From Carboxydocella sporoproducens DSM 16521 (GTDB taxonomy: Bacteria > Bacillota > GCA-003054495 > Carboxydocellales > Carboxydocellaceae): DNA of 35,763 nt. Below the pieces are notes generated by a model. The model had not been told where the DNA came from. It ran no database searches and was given only the letters and a program-made list of their open reading frames with translations. The position numbers and the translations under genes were made by a program. Each line of letters opens with the position of its first letter. Within the stretch, counting starts at the first letter, position 1. Below are positions 7,833-16,189 of this stretch, piece after piece. The stretch spans positions 1 to 35,763 of the forward strand of contig NZ_FUXM01000024.1 of assembly GCF_900167165.1 (NCBI RefSeq). Reading direction: 5' to 3'.

Positions 7833-8686
7833 CAGGTTTGATTATCGCTACTCTGGCTATATCGTCAGCCGGGCTCTGGGCTAAACTGGCAACGGCCCAT
7901 GGCCTGGTTATCGCTTTTTATCGGGTCTTTTTTGCTGTAATACTTTATCTGCCGCTGATGGTAAGGCACTGGCGGGAGCATAACGGAGAGATAAAGCCAA
8001 AGTTTTGGTTTTGGCCGGTACTGGCCGGAATTTTTTTAGCCCTGCACTGGAGTACCTGGTTGCAATCATTTAAATATACCTCGGTGGCAATGGCTACGGT
8101 ACTGGTGGCTACCCATCCGATTTTTGTTCTCCTGGGGAGTCGACTCTGGCTGGGGGAGAGATTACCGTCCGGGAGCTGGTCTGGCATCTTTTTGGCTATT
8201 CTGGCTACTGCCGGTTTGAGCTGGCAGCAGATGCAAGGAACTGGCGGGGATTTACGGGGGGAAATGCTGGCTTTGTTTTCAGCGGTTATGGTATCAGCTT
8301 ATTTTTTGATCGGGAGGAAATGTCGCCAGTACCTGACAGCACTGAATTACAGCTTTTTAGTTTATAGTGCCTGTGCCCTGTTTCTGGCTCTGGCCATTCT
8401 CTTTTCCCCTTATTCCTTTACCGGCTATTCCGGGCAGGACTGGCTGGCGTTCCTGGCGCTGGCTCTTTTTCCTACCCTGCTAGGACATAGCCTTTTGATG
8501 TGGGCGCTAAAATTTTTGCCAGCAGGACTGATTTCCCTTACCGCCCTGAGTGAACCGGTGGGAGCTACTCTGTTAGCGGCTCTGTTTTTACATGAGGTTC
8601 CTTCCCTTGAACAGGGGATATGGCTGGGCTTGTTATTGCTGGGGATTGCCTGGACAGTTTTTGCCAGCAGGCAAAAGATGGTATAG
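7823..8686 (+). CDS. EamA-family (DMT superfamily) transporter
   Basis: A 287-residue integral membrane protein with about ten hydrophobic segments in two EamA repeats. The second repeat carries the family pattern LTALSEPVGATLLAALFL near the C-terminus. Members export or import amino acids, metabolites or drugs; the substrate cannot be read from sequence. ATG 7823 is preceded by GGGGAGGAG and lies inside the end of the deacetylase gene. An intrinsic terminator follows. Confidence 0.85.
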   Translation: MALAGLIIATLAISSAGLWAKLATAHGLVIAFYRVFFAVILYLPLMVRHWREHNGEIKPKFWFWPVLAGIFLALHWSTWLQSFKYTSVAMATVLVATHPIFVLLGSRLWLGERLPSGSWSGIFLAILATAGLSWQQMQGTGGDLRGEMLALFSAVMVSAYFLIGRKCRQYLTALNYSFLVYSACALFLALAILFSPYSFTGYSGQDWLAFLALALFPTLLGHSLLMWALKFLPAGLISLTALSEPVGATLLAALFLHEVPSLEQGIWLGLLLLGIAWTVFASRQKMV

Positions 8687-8702
8687 CATTATTGCGGAAA
8701 TG

Positions 8703-8730
8703 GCTCCGGCAATAACCGGAGTCTTTTTTT
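8703..8730 (+). terminator. intrinsic terminator before the arginine operon
   Basis: CTCCGG (8704-8709) pairs with CCGGAG (8716-8721) over a 6-nt loop and is followed by TCTTTTTTT. The argC promoter begins immediately after it. Confidence 0.85.
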
Positions 8731-8731
8731 C

Positions 8732-8761
8732 TTGCATTATTATGCAGAAATGATGTATAAT
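8732..8761 (+). promoter_or_regulatory. argC promoter with ARG box
   Basis: The -35 element TTGCAT (8732-8737) and the -10 element TATAAT (8756-8761) are 18 nt apart. An operator TGCAT-TATT-ATGCA (8733-8746) overlaps the -35 and spacer. It matches the ArgR/AhrC box TGAAT-WWWW-ATKCA with one mismatch. The 19-mer starting at 8732 recurs exactly before carA. Binding of arginine-loaded ArgR here would block RNA polymerase. Confidence 0.85.
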
Positions 8762-8776
8762 TATAACATGTTATAC
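8755..8776 (+). promoter_or_regulatory. palindrome at the argC transcription start
   Basis: TATAACATGTTATA (8762-8775) is a perfect 14-bp palindrome, nested in a wider GTATAA...TTATAC arrangement (8755-8776). It lies just downstream of the -10 element, where a second operator or a 5' leader structure could act. The carA promoter has no equivalent. Confidence 0.45.
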
Positions 8777-8789
8777 AGGGGGGATCGGT

Positions 8790-9827
8790 GTGATAAAAGT
8801 TGGTATTGTTGGTGCCACCGGTTATACTGGCGCAGAACTGATCAGAATCCTTCAGGGTCACCCGGAGGTAAAAATAGAGGTTTTAACCAGTCAAAGTTAT
8901 GCAGGTCAGGAAATTGCCCAGGTGTTTCCTCAGCTTTCACCCTTAGAGCTACCGGTACTGATCGAGCAGGAACAGGACAAACTAACTGAGGTGGACGTGG
9001 CTTTTTTGGCCCTGCCCCATGGGGTTTCCATGCCCATTGCCGCCCGTTTGCTGTCAGCCGGGGTGAAGGTGATTGATTTAGGGGCAGACTTTCGCTTAAA
9101 AGATGCCGTGGCCTATCAAACCTGGTATGGGCTGGAACATTCATACCCGCAGTTGCTGGCTGAAGCAGTCTATGGCTTGCCGGAACTGAAACGGGAGCAG
9201 ATAGCGGCTGCCCGGCTGGTGGCCAATCCCGGCTGTTATCCCACCAGCATTTTGCTGGCCCTGGCACCGGCACTGAAACATGGTCTGCTCCATCTCGATA
9301 CCATAATCGCCGATAGCAAGTCCGGCGTATCCGGGGCTGGCCGGGGTGTGAGCCTGGGAGTGCACTTCAGTGAAGTTAACGAAAACTTTAAAGCCTATAA
9401 TGTCGGGCAGCACCGGCATACGGCGGAAATCGAGCAGGAACTGGCGGTCCTGGCGGGAAAACCCCTGACCATCACTTTTACTCCCCATCTAGTACCCATG
9501 ACACGGGGGATTTTGAGCACTGTCTATGCTAAGTTACGACAGAATCTGGAGGAAGAAGAGATCAGGGCTATCTACCGGGACTTTTACCGGGGAGAACCTT
9601 TTGTTAAGGTACTGGAGGCAGGTCAGTATCCCCAGACCAAGTGGTGTGCGGGAAGCAATCGGGCCTTTATTGGTTTGAAAAAAGATGCCCGCACCGGTCG
9701 TTTAATTCTGGTCTCTGCCATTGACAATCTGGTCAAAGGGGCCAGCGGGCAGGCAGTGCAAAATATGAATATCCTGTTTGGTTTGCCGGAAACCATGGGC
9801 TTAGAAGAAACAGGGTTGTGGCCATAG
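8790..9827 (+). CDS. argC: N-acetyl-gamma-glutamyl-phosphate reductase
   Basis: A 345-residue NADPH-dependent reductase, third step of arginine synthesis: N-acetylglutamyl phosphate to the semialdehyde. The Rossmann motif GATGYTGAEL is at residues 8-17 and the catalytic cysteine is C149 in NPGCYPTS. The substrate region GQHRHTAEI is present. Start GTG 8790 has GGGGGG just upstream at short spacing. It is the first gene of argCJBD and is under the ARG-box promoter. Confidence 0.96.
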   Translation: MIKVGIVGATGYTGAELIRILQGHPEVKIEVLTSQSYAGQEIAQVFPQLSPLELPVLIEQEQDKLTEVDVAFLALPHGVSMPIAARLLSAGVKVIDLGADFRLKDAVAYQTWYGLEHSYPQLLAEAVYGLPELKREQIAAARLVANPGCYPTSILLALAPALKHGLLHLDTIIADSKSGVSGAGRGVSLGVHFSEVNENFKAYNVGQHRHTAEIEQELAVLAGKPLTITFTPHLVPMTRGILSTVYAKLRQNLEEEEIRAIYRDFYRGEPFVKVLEAGQYPQTKWCAGSNRAFIGLKKDARTGRLILVSAIDNLVKGASGQAVQNMNILFGLPETMGLEETGLWP

Positions 9828-9842
9828 AAAGGGGAAAGGAAA

Positions 9843-11072
9843 ATGCGGGATTGTCCAGGAGGAGTATGCGCGCCCCGGGGCTATCAGGCGGCCGGGGTAG
9901 CGGCAGGGATAAAAAAGCGGGATAGTGACAAAAAAGATGTGGCAGTGATCATCAGTCAGGCCCCGGCTATAGTAGCCGGGGTGTTCACCACCAATAAAGT
10001 GCAGGCGGCACCTGTCCTGTGGTCAAAGGAAGTGGTTAACCGTGGCCAGGCGCGGGCCATTGTGGCCAACAGCGGTAATGCCAATGCCTGTACCGGGGAA
10101 CAGGGCCTGGCGGATGCTAGAGCGATGGCAACTCAGGTAGCGGCTCTGAGTGGTGGGGAAATAACTGCTGAAGAGGTGATTGTAGCCTCTACTGGAGTAA
10201 TCGGGGTGCCTTTACCCATGGATGTAGTTGAAAGCGGGATTGCCCGGGCCTGGGCTCAACTCAACCCGGAGGGCAGTGGTGACGCTGCTGCAGCTATTAT
10301 GACCACTGATACCTTTGCCAAGGAAACGGCAGTGGAAATAGAAATTGCCGGTCAACCGGTGCGTGTAGGGGGGATTGCCAAAGGGTCGGGGATGATTCAT
10401 CCCAATATGGCAACCATGCTGGCCTTTATCACCACTGATGCCCGGGTGGATGGGGCAGCCTGGCAAGCTTTGCTCAAGGAAGCGGTGGACCAGACCTTCA
10501 ATATGGTTACCGTCGATGGCGATACCAGTACCAATGACATGGTAGTTGCCCTGGCCAATGGCCTGGCCGGGCCTGAGTCGGCCCTGGCCCCGGGGCAGCC
10601 GGGCTGGGAAGAGCTGACTCTGGCAGTAACGGAAGTTTGTCGCCGCCTGGCCATCGCTATTGCCCGCGATGGGGAAGGGGCTACCAGATTGCTGACTGTT
10701 GAGGTAACAGGGGCAATTTCCCTGGCGGCAGCCCGGCTGGCGGCCAGAACGATTGCCGGTTCCAGTCTGGTGAAAAGCGCTATCTTCGGCGCTGATGCCA
10801 ACTGGGGACGGATTATGGCCGCTCTGGGTTATTCCGGTGCGGAATTTGACCCCCAGGCAGTTTCCATTAGTTTCCGGGCCGGGGAAAAGAGTTTACTGGT
10901 ATTCCAGGAAGGTGCACCGGTGCCTTTTGCGGAAGAGGAAGCCCGGGCTCTGCTGGCAGAAAAAGAAGTGACCATCGCAGTAGATCTGGCGCAGGGGAGA
11001 GAAAGGGCCACCGCCTGGGGCTGTGACTTAACCTATGATTATGTCAGGATCAATGCTGATTATCGGACCTAA
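9843..11072 (+). CDS. argJ: bifunctional glutamate N-acetyltransferase/ornithine acetyltransferase
   Basis: A 409-residue ArgJ that moves the acetyl group from N-acetylornithine to glutamate (cyclic pathway); bifunctional members also use acetyl-CoA. The self-cleavage and nucleophile motif NMATMLAF places the cut before T191, splitting the protein into alpha and beta chains. The oxyanion motif STGVIG (116-121) is present. It lies 15 nt after argC and 12 nt before argB. No argA or argE is in the window, which fits the cyclic route. Whether this copy accepts acetyl-CoA cannot be read from sequence. Confidence 0.96.
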   Translation: MRDCPGGVCAPRGYQAAGVAAGIKKRDSDKKDVAVIISQAPAIVAGVFTTNKVQAAPVLWSKEVVNRGQARAIVANSGNANACTGEQGLADARAMATQVAALSGGEITAEEVIVASTGVIGVPLPMDVVESGIARAWAQLNPEGSGDAAAAIMTTDTFAKETAVEIEIAGQPVRVGGIAKGSGMIHPNMATMLAFITTDARVDGAAWQALLKEAVDQTFNMVTVDGDTSTNDMVVALANGLAGPESALAPGQPGWEELTLAVTEVCRRLAIAIARDGEGATRLLTVEVTGAISLAAARLAARTIAGSSLVKSAIFGADANWGRIMAALGYSGAEFDPQAVSISFRAGEKSLLVFQEGAPVPFAEEEARALLAEKEVTIAVDLAQGRERATAWGCDLTYDYVRINADYRT

Positions 11073-11084
11073 GGGGGGAGCGGG

Positions 11085-11948
11085 ATGTTCAATATTATCG
11101 ATAAAGCAGCTGTGCTGGTGGAAGCCTTGCCTTATATCCAGAAGTTCCATGGCAAAATCCTGGTTATCAAATACGGAGGCCATGCCATGGTTAACCAGGA
11201 GCTGAAAGAGGCGCTGATCAAGGATATTATTTTGATGAAACTGGTGGGCATGCATCCCGTCCTGGTTCACGGGGGCGGACCGGATATAACCACCATGTTG
11301 CAAAGGCTGGGAGTTGAATCCCGGTTTGTGGGAGGGCAACGGGTTACTGATGATCAGACCATGGAAGTAGTGGAAATGGTGCTGGGTGGCAAGCTGAACA
11401 AGGAACTGGTGGCCCTGATCAATAAAAACGGGGGCAAAGCTGTGGGCCTAACGGGCCAGGATGCTAACCTGTTGCGGGCTGTACCCAGAAAAGGGCCTCA
11501 GGGCGAAGATCTGGGCCGGGTGGGAGAAGTGGTCCAGGTGCAGCCAGAACTGGTGCTGAATTTGATCAGCCAGGGCTATATTCCGGTAATCGCCCCTATT
11601 GCTGTGGATAGTGATGGCAAAAGCTATAACGTCAATGCCGACTATGTGGCCGGGCAGCTGGCCGGGGCCCTGCGGGCAGATAAGTTTATTTTGCTCACCG
11701 ATGTGCCCGGCATATTGCGGAATGTCAATGACCGTTCCAGTTTGCTGTCAGAAGTAACCCTGAGCCAGGTGGAGGAACTGCAAGCAGAAGGGATTATCAA
11801 GGGTGGCATGCTGCCCAAGGTGGAATGCTGCGCCGCTGCCATCCGGGCCGGAGTGGAACGGGCCCATATTATCGATGGACGTATCCCGCACGGCATATTA
11901 CTGGAAATCTTCACAGATGGAGGAATCGGCACGATGGTGTCGGCTTGA
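11085..11948 (+). CDS. argB: acetylglutamate kinase
   Basis: A 287-residue amino acid kinase that phosphorylates N-acetylglutamate. Motifs: KYGGHAM (about 26-32) and LVHGGGPDI for phosphate binding, [10 protein letters not shown], and NVNADYVAG near the nucleotide site. The N-terminus carries the extra helix pattern [17 protein letters not shown] found in hexameric, arginine-inhibited enzymes, so this is probably the feedback-controlled step. AAGGGGGGAG precedes ATG 11085. Confidence 0.96.
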   Translation: MFNIIDKAAVLVEALPYIQKFHGKILVIKYGGHAMVNQELKEALIKDIILMKLVGMHPVLVHGGGPDITTMLQRLGVESRFVGGQRVTDDQTMEVVEMVLGGKLNKELVALINKNGGKAVGLTGQDANLLRAVPRKGPQGEDLGRVGEVVQVQPELVLNLISQGYIPVIAPIAVDSDGKSYNVNADYVAGQLAGALRADKFILLTDVPGILRNVNDRSSLLSEVTLSQVEELQAEGIIKGGMLPKVECCAAAIRAGVERAHIIDGRIPHGILLEIFTDGGIGTMVSA

Positions 11949-11960
11949 GGGGGGAGAGAG

Positions 11961-13127
11961 ATGAACAAAACCGACGAGCTGATAGCTTTAGGCAAACAAT
12001 ATGTGATGAACACCTATGGAAGGCTCAATCTGGTACTGGCCCAGGGGCAGGGAGCCAGGGTTTGGGATCTAGAGGGCAAGGAATACCTGGACTTTCTAGC
12101 GGGAATTGCCGTTAATGCCCTGGGGCACAGTCACCCGGCAGTAGTGGAGGCCCTCAAGAAACAGGCAGAAAAGCTGATCCACTGCTCCAATCTTTACTGG
12201 ATTGAGCCCCAGATTCGGCTGGCCCAGCTCCTGGTGGAAAACTCCTGCGGGGATAAGGTCTTTTTCTGCAATTCCGGGGCCGAAGCCAATGAAGGGGCGA
12301 TCAAGCTGGCCCGTAAATATGCCAAACTGCATTATGGGCCGGAAAAATATGAAATCATCACAGCTATTAATTCTTTCCACGGCCGGACCCTGGCGGCGAT
12401 AACAGCCACCGGCCAGCCCAAATACCAGAAGGGTTTTGAGCCGCTAGTGCCTGGTTTCAAGCATGTTCCTTATAATGACCTGCAGGCACTGGCAGAGGCT
12501 ATTGGCCCGCAAACCTGTGCCATCATGCTGGAGCCCATTCAAGGGGAAGGAGGCGTAGTAACTCCTGATCCCGCTTATTTGTCCGGGGTAGCGCAACTTT
12601 GCCGGGAACATGGTCTGCTGCTGATTCTGGATGAGGTACAAACCGGCATTGGACGCACCGGTAAACTTTTTGCCTATGAGCATTTCGGCATCGAGCCAGA
12701 TATCTTTACATTGGCCAAAGGTCTGGGGGGCGGGGTGCCCATCGGGGCCATTGTGGCCAAAGAAGAAGTGGCAGCGGCTTTTCAGCCCGGGGATCATGCT
12801 TCTACCTTTGGCGGCAACCCCCTGGTCTGCGCTGCGGCCTTGGCGACCTTGAACATCATCCTGGAGGAAGGTTTTTTGGCCCAGGTTCAGGTCAAAGGAG
12901 AGTATCTGCGCTCCTTGCTGGCTGAGATGGGCCCGGTACGGGGCAAAGGGCTGATGCTGGGTCTGGAGTTGCCGGGACCGGGGGCGGAAGTAGTGGCCCG
13001 ATGCCAGGAACGGGGGCTGTTGATAAACTGTACTGCCGGGAATGTGCTCCGGTTTGTACCGCCGTTGATTGTCAACGAAGCGGAAATACAGGAAGCTGTC
13101 CGCATTTTGAGGGATTGTATGAAGTAA
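11961..13127 (+). CDS. argD: acetylornithine aminotransferase
   Basis: A 388-residue class III PLP aminotransferase that converts N-acetylglutamate semialdehyde to N-acetylornithine with glutamate as amino donor. The PLP lysine is K253 (LAKGLGGG); FCNSGAEANE (102-111) binds the cofactor phosphate and LILDEVQTGIGR (221-232) holds the PLP aspartate. It ends the argCJBD operon; a terminator lies 15 nt after the stop. Related enzymes can also act as succinyldiaminopimelate aminotransferase. Confidence 0.94.
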   Translation: MNKTDELIALGKQYVMNTYGRLNLVLAQGQGARVWDLEGKEYLDFLAGIAVNALGHSHPAVVEALKKQAEKLIHCSNLYWIEPQIRLAQLLVENSCGDKVFFCNSGAEANEGAIKLARKYAKLHYGPEKYEIITAINSFHGRTLAAITATGQPKYQKGFEPLVPGFKHVPYNDLQALAEAIGPQTCAIMLEPIQGEGGVVTPDPAYLSGVAQLCREHGLLLILDEVQTGIGRTGKLFAYEHFGIEPDIFTLAKGLGGGVPIGAIVAKEEVAAAFQPGDHASTFGGNPLVCAAALATLNIILEEGFLAQVQVKGEYLRSLLAEMGPVRGKGLMLGLELPGPGAEVVARCQERGLLINCTAGNVLRFVPPLIVNEAEIQEAVRILRDCMK

Positions 13128-13141
13128 ATAAGCTATACCCC

Positions 13142-13176
13142 CAGGCCAGATTACTGATGTTGGCCTGCTTTTTTTC
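13142..13176 (+). terminator. intrinsic terminator after argD
   Basis: CAGGCCA (13142-13148) pairs with TGGCCTG (13161-13167) over a 12-nt loop, followed by CTTTTTTTC. It separates argCJBD from the 5-oxoproline module. Confidence 0.8.
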
Positions 13177-13179
13177 TGT

Positions 13180-13350
13180 AGCCCGAACCAGTCCGGAGGC
13201 GGCACCGGCTTGCAGTAAATATTCGGCAAGGGATTGGGCAAAGGGAGCAAACTCCTGATCGCCAAACTGTTTCTGGGGAAAGGAATTTAATAATTCAACA
13301 TAGAATATATTTTTTTCAAAATGGACTAGTGGTCTAATCACAAGGCCAAA
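13180..13350 (-). other. argD-pxpA gap with a coding-like stretch on the reverse strand
   Basis: No gene is firmly supported between argD and pxpA. Read on the - strand, this stretch stays open and encodes segments such as NIFYVELLNSFPQ and FAPFAQSLAEYLLQAGAASG, which look more protein-like than expected for a spacer. There is no start codon with a binding site, and the frame runs on into antisense pxpA and argD. It may be the 3' remnant of a gene cut by arrival of the module, or chance. On the + strand, GAATT-TAAT-AATTC (13283-13296) is an inverted repeat that could be an operator for pxpA; no clear -35/-10 pair was found. Confidence 0.25.
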
Positions 13351-13369
13351 GTCTTTAGGGGGAGGGTAA

Positions 13370-14143
13370 ATGAAGTACAGGGTAGATTTAAACAGTGATC
13401 TGGGAGAAAGTTTTGGTGTGTATAAACTGGGTATGGATAAGGAGTTGCTGGAAATCATTACTTCTGCCAACATAGCCTGCGGTATGCACGCCGGAGATCC
13501 CCGGGTTATGTCCGCTACTGTAAAAATGGCTGTCCAGAACGGGACTGCTATTGGAGCGCATCCCGGATATCCTGATTTACAGGGGTTTGGCAGGCGCAAC
13601 CTTGCCATGAGTCCGGAGGAAGTGAAAGACTATGTTATTTATCAGATAGGGGCTCTGGAAGCTTTTGCCCGGACTATGGGTACGACCCTGCAGCATGTTA
13701 AGGTCCATGGCGCTTTGTATAATATGGCTGCCAGGGATTACAAGCTGGCTTTAGCCATAGCCGAAGCTGTGAAAGCTGTAAACCCGGATCTAATTTTACT
13801 GGCACTGGCTAATTCGGAGATGGTTAGAGCAGCTAAAGACATAGGCTTGAAAGTAGCTGAAGAAGTTTTTGCTGACCGGGCTTATAACCCCGATGGCACT
13901 TTAGTAGCCAGAGGTACGCCTGGAGCCATGATTCACGAAAAAGCCGTGGCTATTCCCAGGGTGGTTCGGATGGTCACGGAAGGCAAAGTCACAGCTATCA
14001 ATGGCGAAGATATTGACATCAAAGCTGACAGCATTTGTGTTCACGGGGATAATCCGGAAGCCCTTGCTTTCGTGAAAGAAATTCGGACAGCACTGGAAGA
14101 AGCCGGTGTTTCCGTTGAACCCTTGGCTAATTTCATAATCTAA
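13370..14143 (+). CDS. pxpA: 5-oxoprolinase subunit A (LamB/YcsF family)
   Basis: A 257-residue protein of the LamB/YcsF family. With PxpB and PxpC it forms the ATP-dependent enzyme that opens 5-oxoproline to glutamate. Family signatures are [10 protein letters not shown] (7-16), [12 protein letters not shown] (35-46), [15 protein letters not shown] and [13 protein letters not shown] 13370 has a GGGGGAGGG site. It heads a five-gene module in the order pxpA, NRAMP-like transporter, pxpB, pxpC, YcsI-like, close to the B. subtilis ycsF-ycsG-ycsI-kipI-kipA region. Base composition is lower in GC than in flanking arg genes. Confidence 0.93.
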   Translation: MKYRVDLNSDLGESFGVYKLGMDKELLEIITSANIACGMHAGDPRVMSATVKMAVQNGTAIGAHPGYPDLQGFGRRNLAMSPEEVKDYVIYQIGALEAFARTMGTTLQHVKVHGALYNMAARDYKLALAIAEAVKAVNPDLILLALANSEMVRAAKDIGLKVAEEVFADRAYNPDGTLVARGTPGAMIHEKAVAIPRVVRMVTEGKVTAINGEDIDIKADSICVHGDNPEALAFVKEIRTALEEAGVSVEPLANFII

Positions 14144-14168
14144 TAAAGACAAGAAGGGGGAAAGTTTG

Positions 14169-15389
14169 ATGGCAGATTTCGAAATCAAGACTAAAACAGG
14201 AACAGCAGGGAAGGCTAGTTTAGGGGCGCTCCTGGGGGCGGCCTTCCTGATGGCTACTTCAGCCATCGGACCTGGGTTTGTGACTCAGACGGCCGTTTTT
14301 ACCCAGCAGTACATGGCTAATTTTGCTTTCATTATCTTAGCTTCAGTTATTCTGGATATTGGAGCCCAGATGAATGTTTGGCGCGTTATCGCTATATCGG
14401 GTATGCGCGGCCAGGATGTAGCCAATAAGGTACTGCCGGGTTTGGGTTATTTTGTTGCTTTCCTGGTGGCTTTAGGTGGGTTGGCTTTCAATATCGGTAA
14501 TATTGCAGGTGCCGGTATGGGGATGAATGTAATGTTTGGCATTACTCCTGCTATGGGGGCCATTATTTCCGCAATGATCGCTATTTTTATCTTTTTATCC
14601 AAAGAAATGGGCAAGGCCATGGATGCATTTGCCAAGGTTTTAGGCGGTCTAATGATTCTTTTAACCTTATATGTAGCCATTATAACCAGGCCACCTGTAG
14701 GTGAAGCCTTGCTTCGTACTTTTGTTCCAACTGAAGTGCCTCTCTTACCCATTATCACCTTATTGGGTGGCACAGTGGGTGGATACATTACTTTTGCCGG
14801 TGGTCATCGCCTTATTGATGCAGGTATTACCGGTATTGAAAATTTGCGTGAAGTTACCAGGGGTTCTGTGACAGGTATCATTATTGCATCTGTCATGCGG
14901 GTGGTTCTTTTCCTTGCTGTTTTGGGGGTAGTTGCTGCAGGGCACAAGCTGGATCCGGCCAATCCGCCTGCATCAGCTTTCCAGTTAGCTGCAGGAAATA
15001 TCGGCTATAAGCTGTTTGGTGTTGTTTTCTGGTCGGCAGCTATTACCTCTGTGGTGGGGGCAGCTTATACTTCCGTATCTTTCCTTCGCTCGCTGGCTAG
15101 CACCTTTGAGAATAATTACAAGTGGTGGATTATCGCCTTTATTGTAGCTTCTACGGTAATTTTTGTAACTATTGGTAAGCCAGTCAAGCTCTTGATTCTG
15201 GCCGGTGCTTTAAACGGTCTCATTCTTCCCATTACTTTGGGAACCATGCTCATCGCTTCCAAACGGAAAGATATTGTAGGGGAATACAAACAGCCTACCT
15301 GGTTGATGCTCTTCGGAATTCTTGTTGTTATTGTAGCTATATATGCAGGAGTTCTTTCTCTAAAAGGCATCACAGATTTATTTAAATAA
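14169..15389 (+). CDS. NRAMP-related transporter (YcsG-like), metal motifs absent
   Basis: A 406-residue membrane protein with about eleven hydrophobic segments, of the NRAMP/YcsG group. Metal-transporting NRAMPs carry DPGN in the first segment and MPH in the sixth. Here the first region reads ATSAIGPGFVTQ (GPGF at about 34-37) and the equivalent of the sixth reads TFAGGHRLID, so the metal ligands are missing. It lies between pxpA and pxpB, which suggests that it carries 5-oxoproline or a related organic acid rather than a metal. ATG 14169 is chosen over the adjacent TTG 14166; GAAGGGGG is upstream. Confidence 0.85.
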   Translation: MADFEIKTKTGTAGKASLGALLGAAFLMATSAIGPGFVTQTAVFTQQYMANFAFIILASVILDIGAQMNVWRVIAISGMRGQDVANKVLPGLGYFVAFLVALGGLAFNIGNIAGAGMGMNVMFGITPAMGAIISAMIAIFIFLSKEMGKAMDAFAKVLGGLMILLTLYVAIITRPPVGEALLRTFVPTEVPLLPIITLLGGTVGGYITFAGGHRLIDAGITGIENLREVTRGSVTGIIIASVMRVVLFLAVLGVVAAGHKLDPANPPASAFQLAAGNIGYKLFGVVFWSAAITSVVGAAYTSVSFLRSLASTFENNYKWWIIAFIVASTVIFVTIGKPVKLLILAGALNGLILPITLGTMLIASKRKDIVGEYKQPTWLMLFGILVVIVAIYAGVLSLKGITDLFK

Positions 15390-15399
15390 AAGCTGAAAA

Positions 15400-15424
15400 G
15401 GGAGGCTTTGCCTCCCCTTCTTAA
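15400..15424 (+). terminator. hairpin between the transporter gene and pxpB (partial terminator)
   Basis: GGGAGGC (15400-15406) pairs with GCCTCCC (15410-15416) over a TTT loop, followed by CTTCTTAA. The weak T-tract suggests partial termination or an mRNA stability element inside the module. Confidence 0.55.
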
Positions 15425-15447
15425 TCACCATTAGCGGGGGTGATTTC

Positions 15448-16188
15448 ATGTATGATAAGGCCAGGTTTCTTCCTGCTGGGGATAAAGGGGTGGTGGTAGA
15501 GTTTGGCAATTCTATCAGTAAGGAAATCAACAAAAAAATTCGTAGCTTGATGTTAGCTATAGAACAGGCTGAATTACCGGGCATAATGGAACTCATACCT
15601 ACCTACCGCTCTTTACTGGTGCTTTATGAACCCTTGGCCTGGAAATATGGTGATTTAATCCTTCAACTTGAAAAAATCGAAGCCAATCTAGGTGCATTAA
15701 AACTTCCCGAGCCCCAGGTTATTTTATTGCCTGTGGTATATGGCGGGGAATATGGACCTGATTTAAACTTTGTCTCTGAACATGCGAAATTGACTCCGGA
15801 AGAGGTTATTAAAATTCACACGGGGACAGATTATTTAATTTATATGCTTGGATTTACTCCCGGATTTCCATACCTGGGTGGCATGGATGAACGCATAGCT
15901 ACACCGCGGCTTCAGACACCTCGCACAAAAATTCCTGCTGGTTCTGTAGGTATCGCAGGAAGCCAAACAGGGGTTTATCCTATCGAAAGTCCAGGCGGCT
16001 GGCAAATAATTGGCCGTACTCCTGTCAAACTTTTCGACCCTGCCAGGGAAAAACCCGTTCTCTTACAAGCAGGAAATTATGTGCGTTTTTATCAAATAAC
16101 TCCCGAAGAATACCAGGAAATAGCCCAACTGGTTGAGAAGGGCCAGTACATTGTTAAATCCGAGAATTATGGTGAGAAGGAGGTTTGA
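15448..16188 (+). CDS. pxpB: 5-oxoprolinase subunit B (KipI family)
   Basis: A 246-residue protein of the KipI/AHS1 family, one half of the allophanate-hydrolase-like part of 5-oxoprolinase. Motifs: GDKGVVVEFGN (about 11-21), LGFTPGFPYLGGMD and GSVGIAGSQTGVYP with ESPGGWQIIGRTP. Start ATG 15448 follows GGGGGTGA. In B. subtilis the homologue was first described as an inhibitor of kinase KinA; the metabolic role is better supported by this full pxpA-B-C context. The stop is 1 nt before the pxpC start, so the two are coupled. Confidence 0.92.
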   Translation: MYDKARFLPAGDKGVVVEFGNSISKEINKKIRSLMLAIEQAELPGIMELIPTYRSLLVLYEPLAWKYGDLILQLEKIEANLGALKLPEPQVILLPVVYGGEYGPDLNFVSEHAKLTPEEVIKIHTGTDYLIYMLGFTPGFPYLGGMDERIATPRLQTPRTKIPAGSVGIAGSQTGVYPIESPGGWQIIGRTPVKLFDPAREKPVLLQAGNYVRFYQITPEEYQEIAQLVEKGQYIVKSENYGEKEV

Positions 16189-16189
16189 C

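Noticed and set aside
12444-13265. Long reverse-strand frame across argD
   Set aside because: It is the antisense shadow of argD, with no start signal or family-like sequence.
13282-13297. Possible ARG box upstream of pxpA
   Set aside because: The half-sites GGAAT and ATTCA are 6 nt apart rather than 4, so it does not fit the operators at argC, carA and argG.
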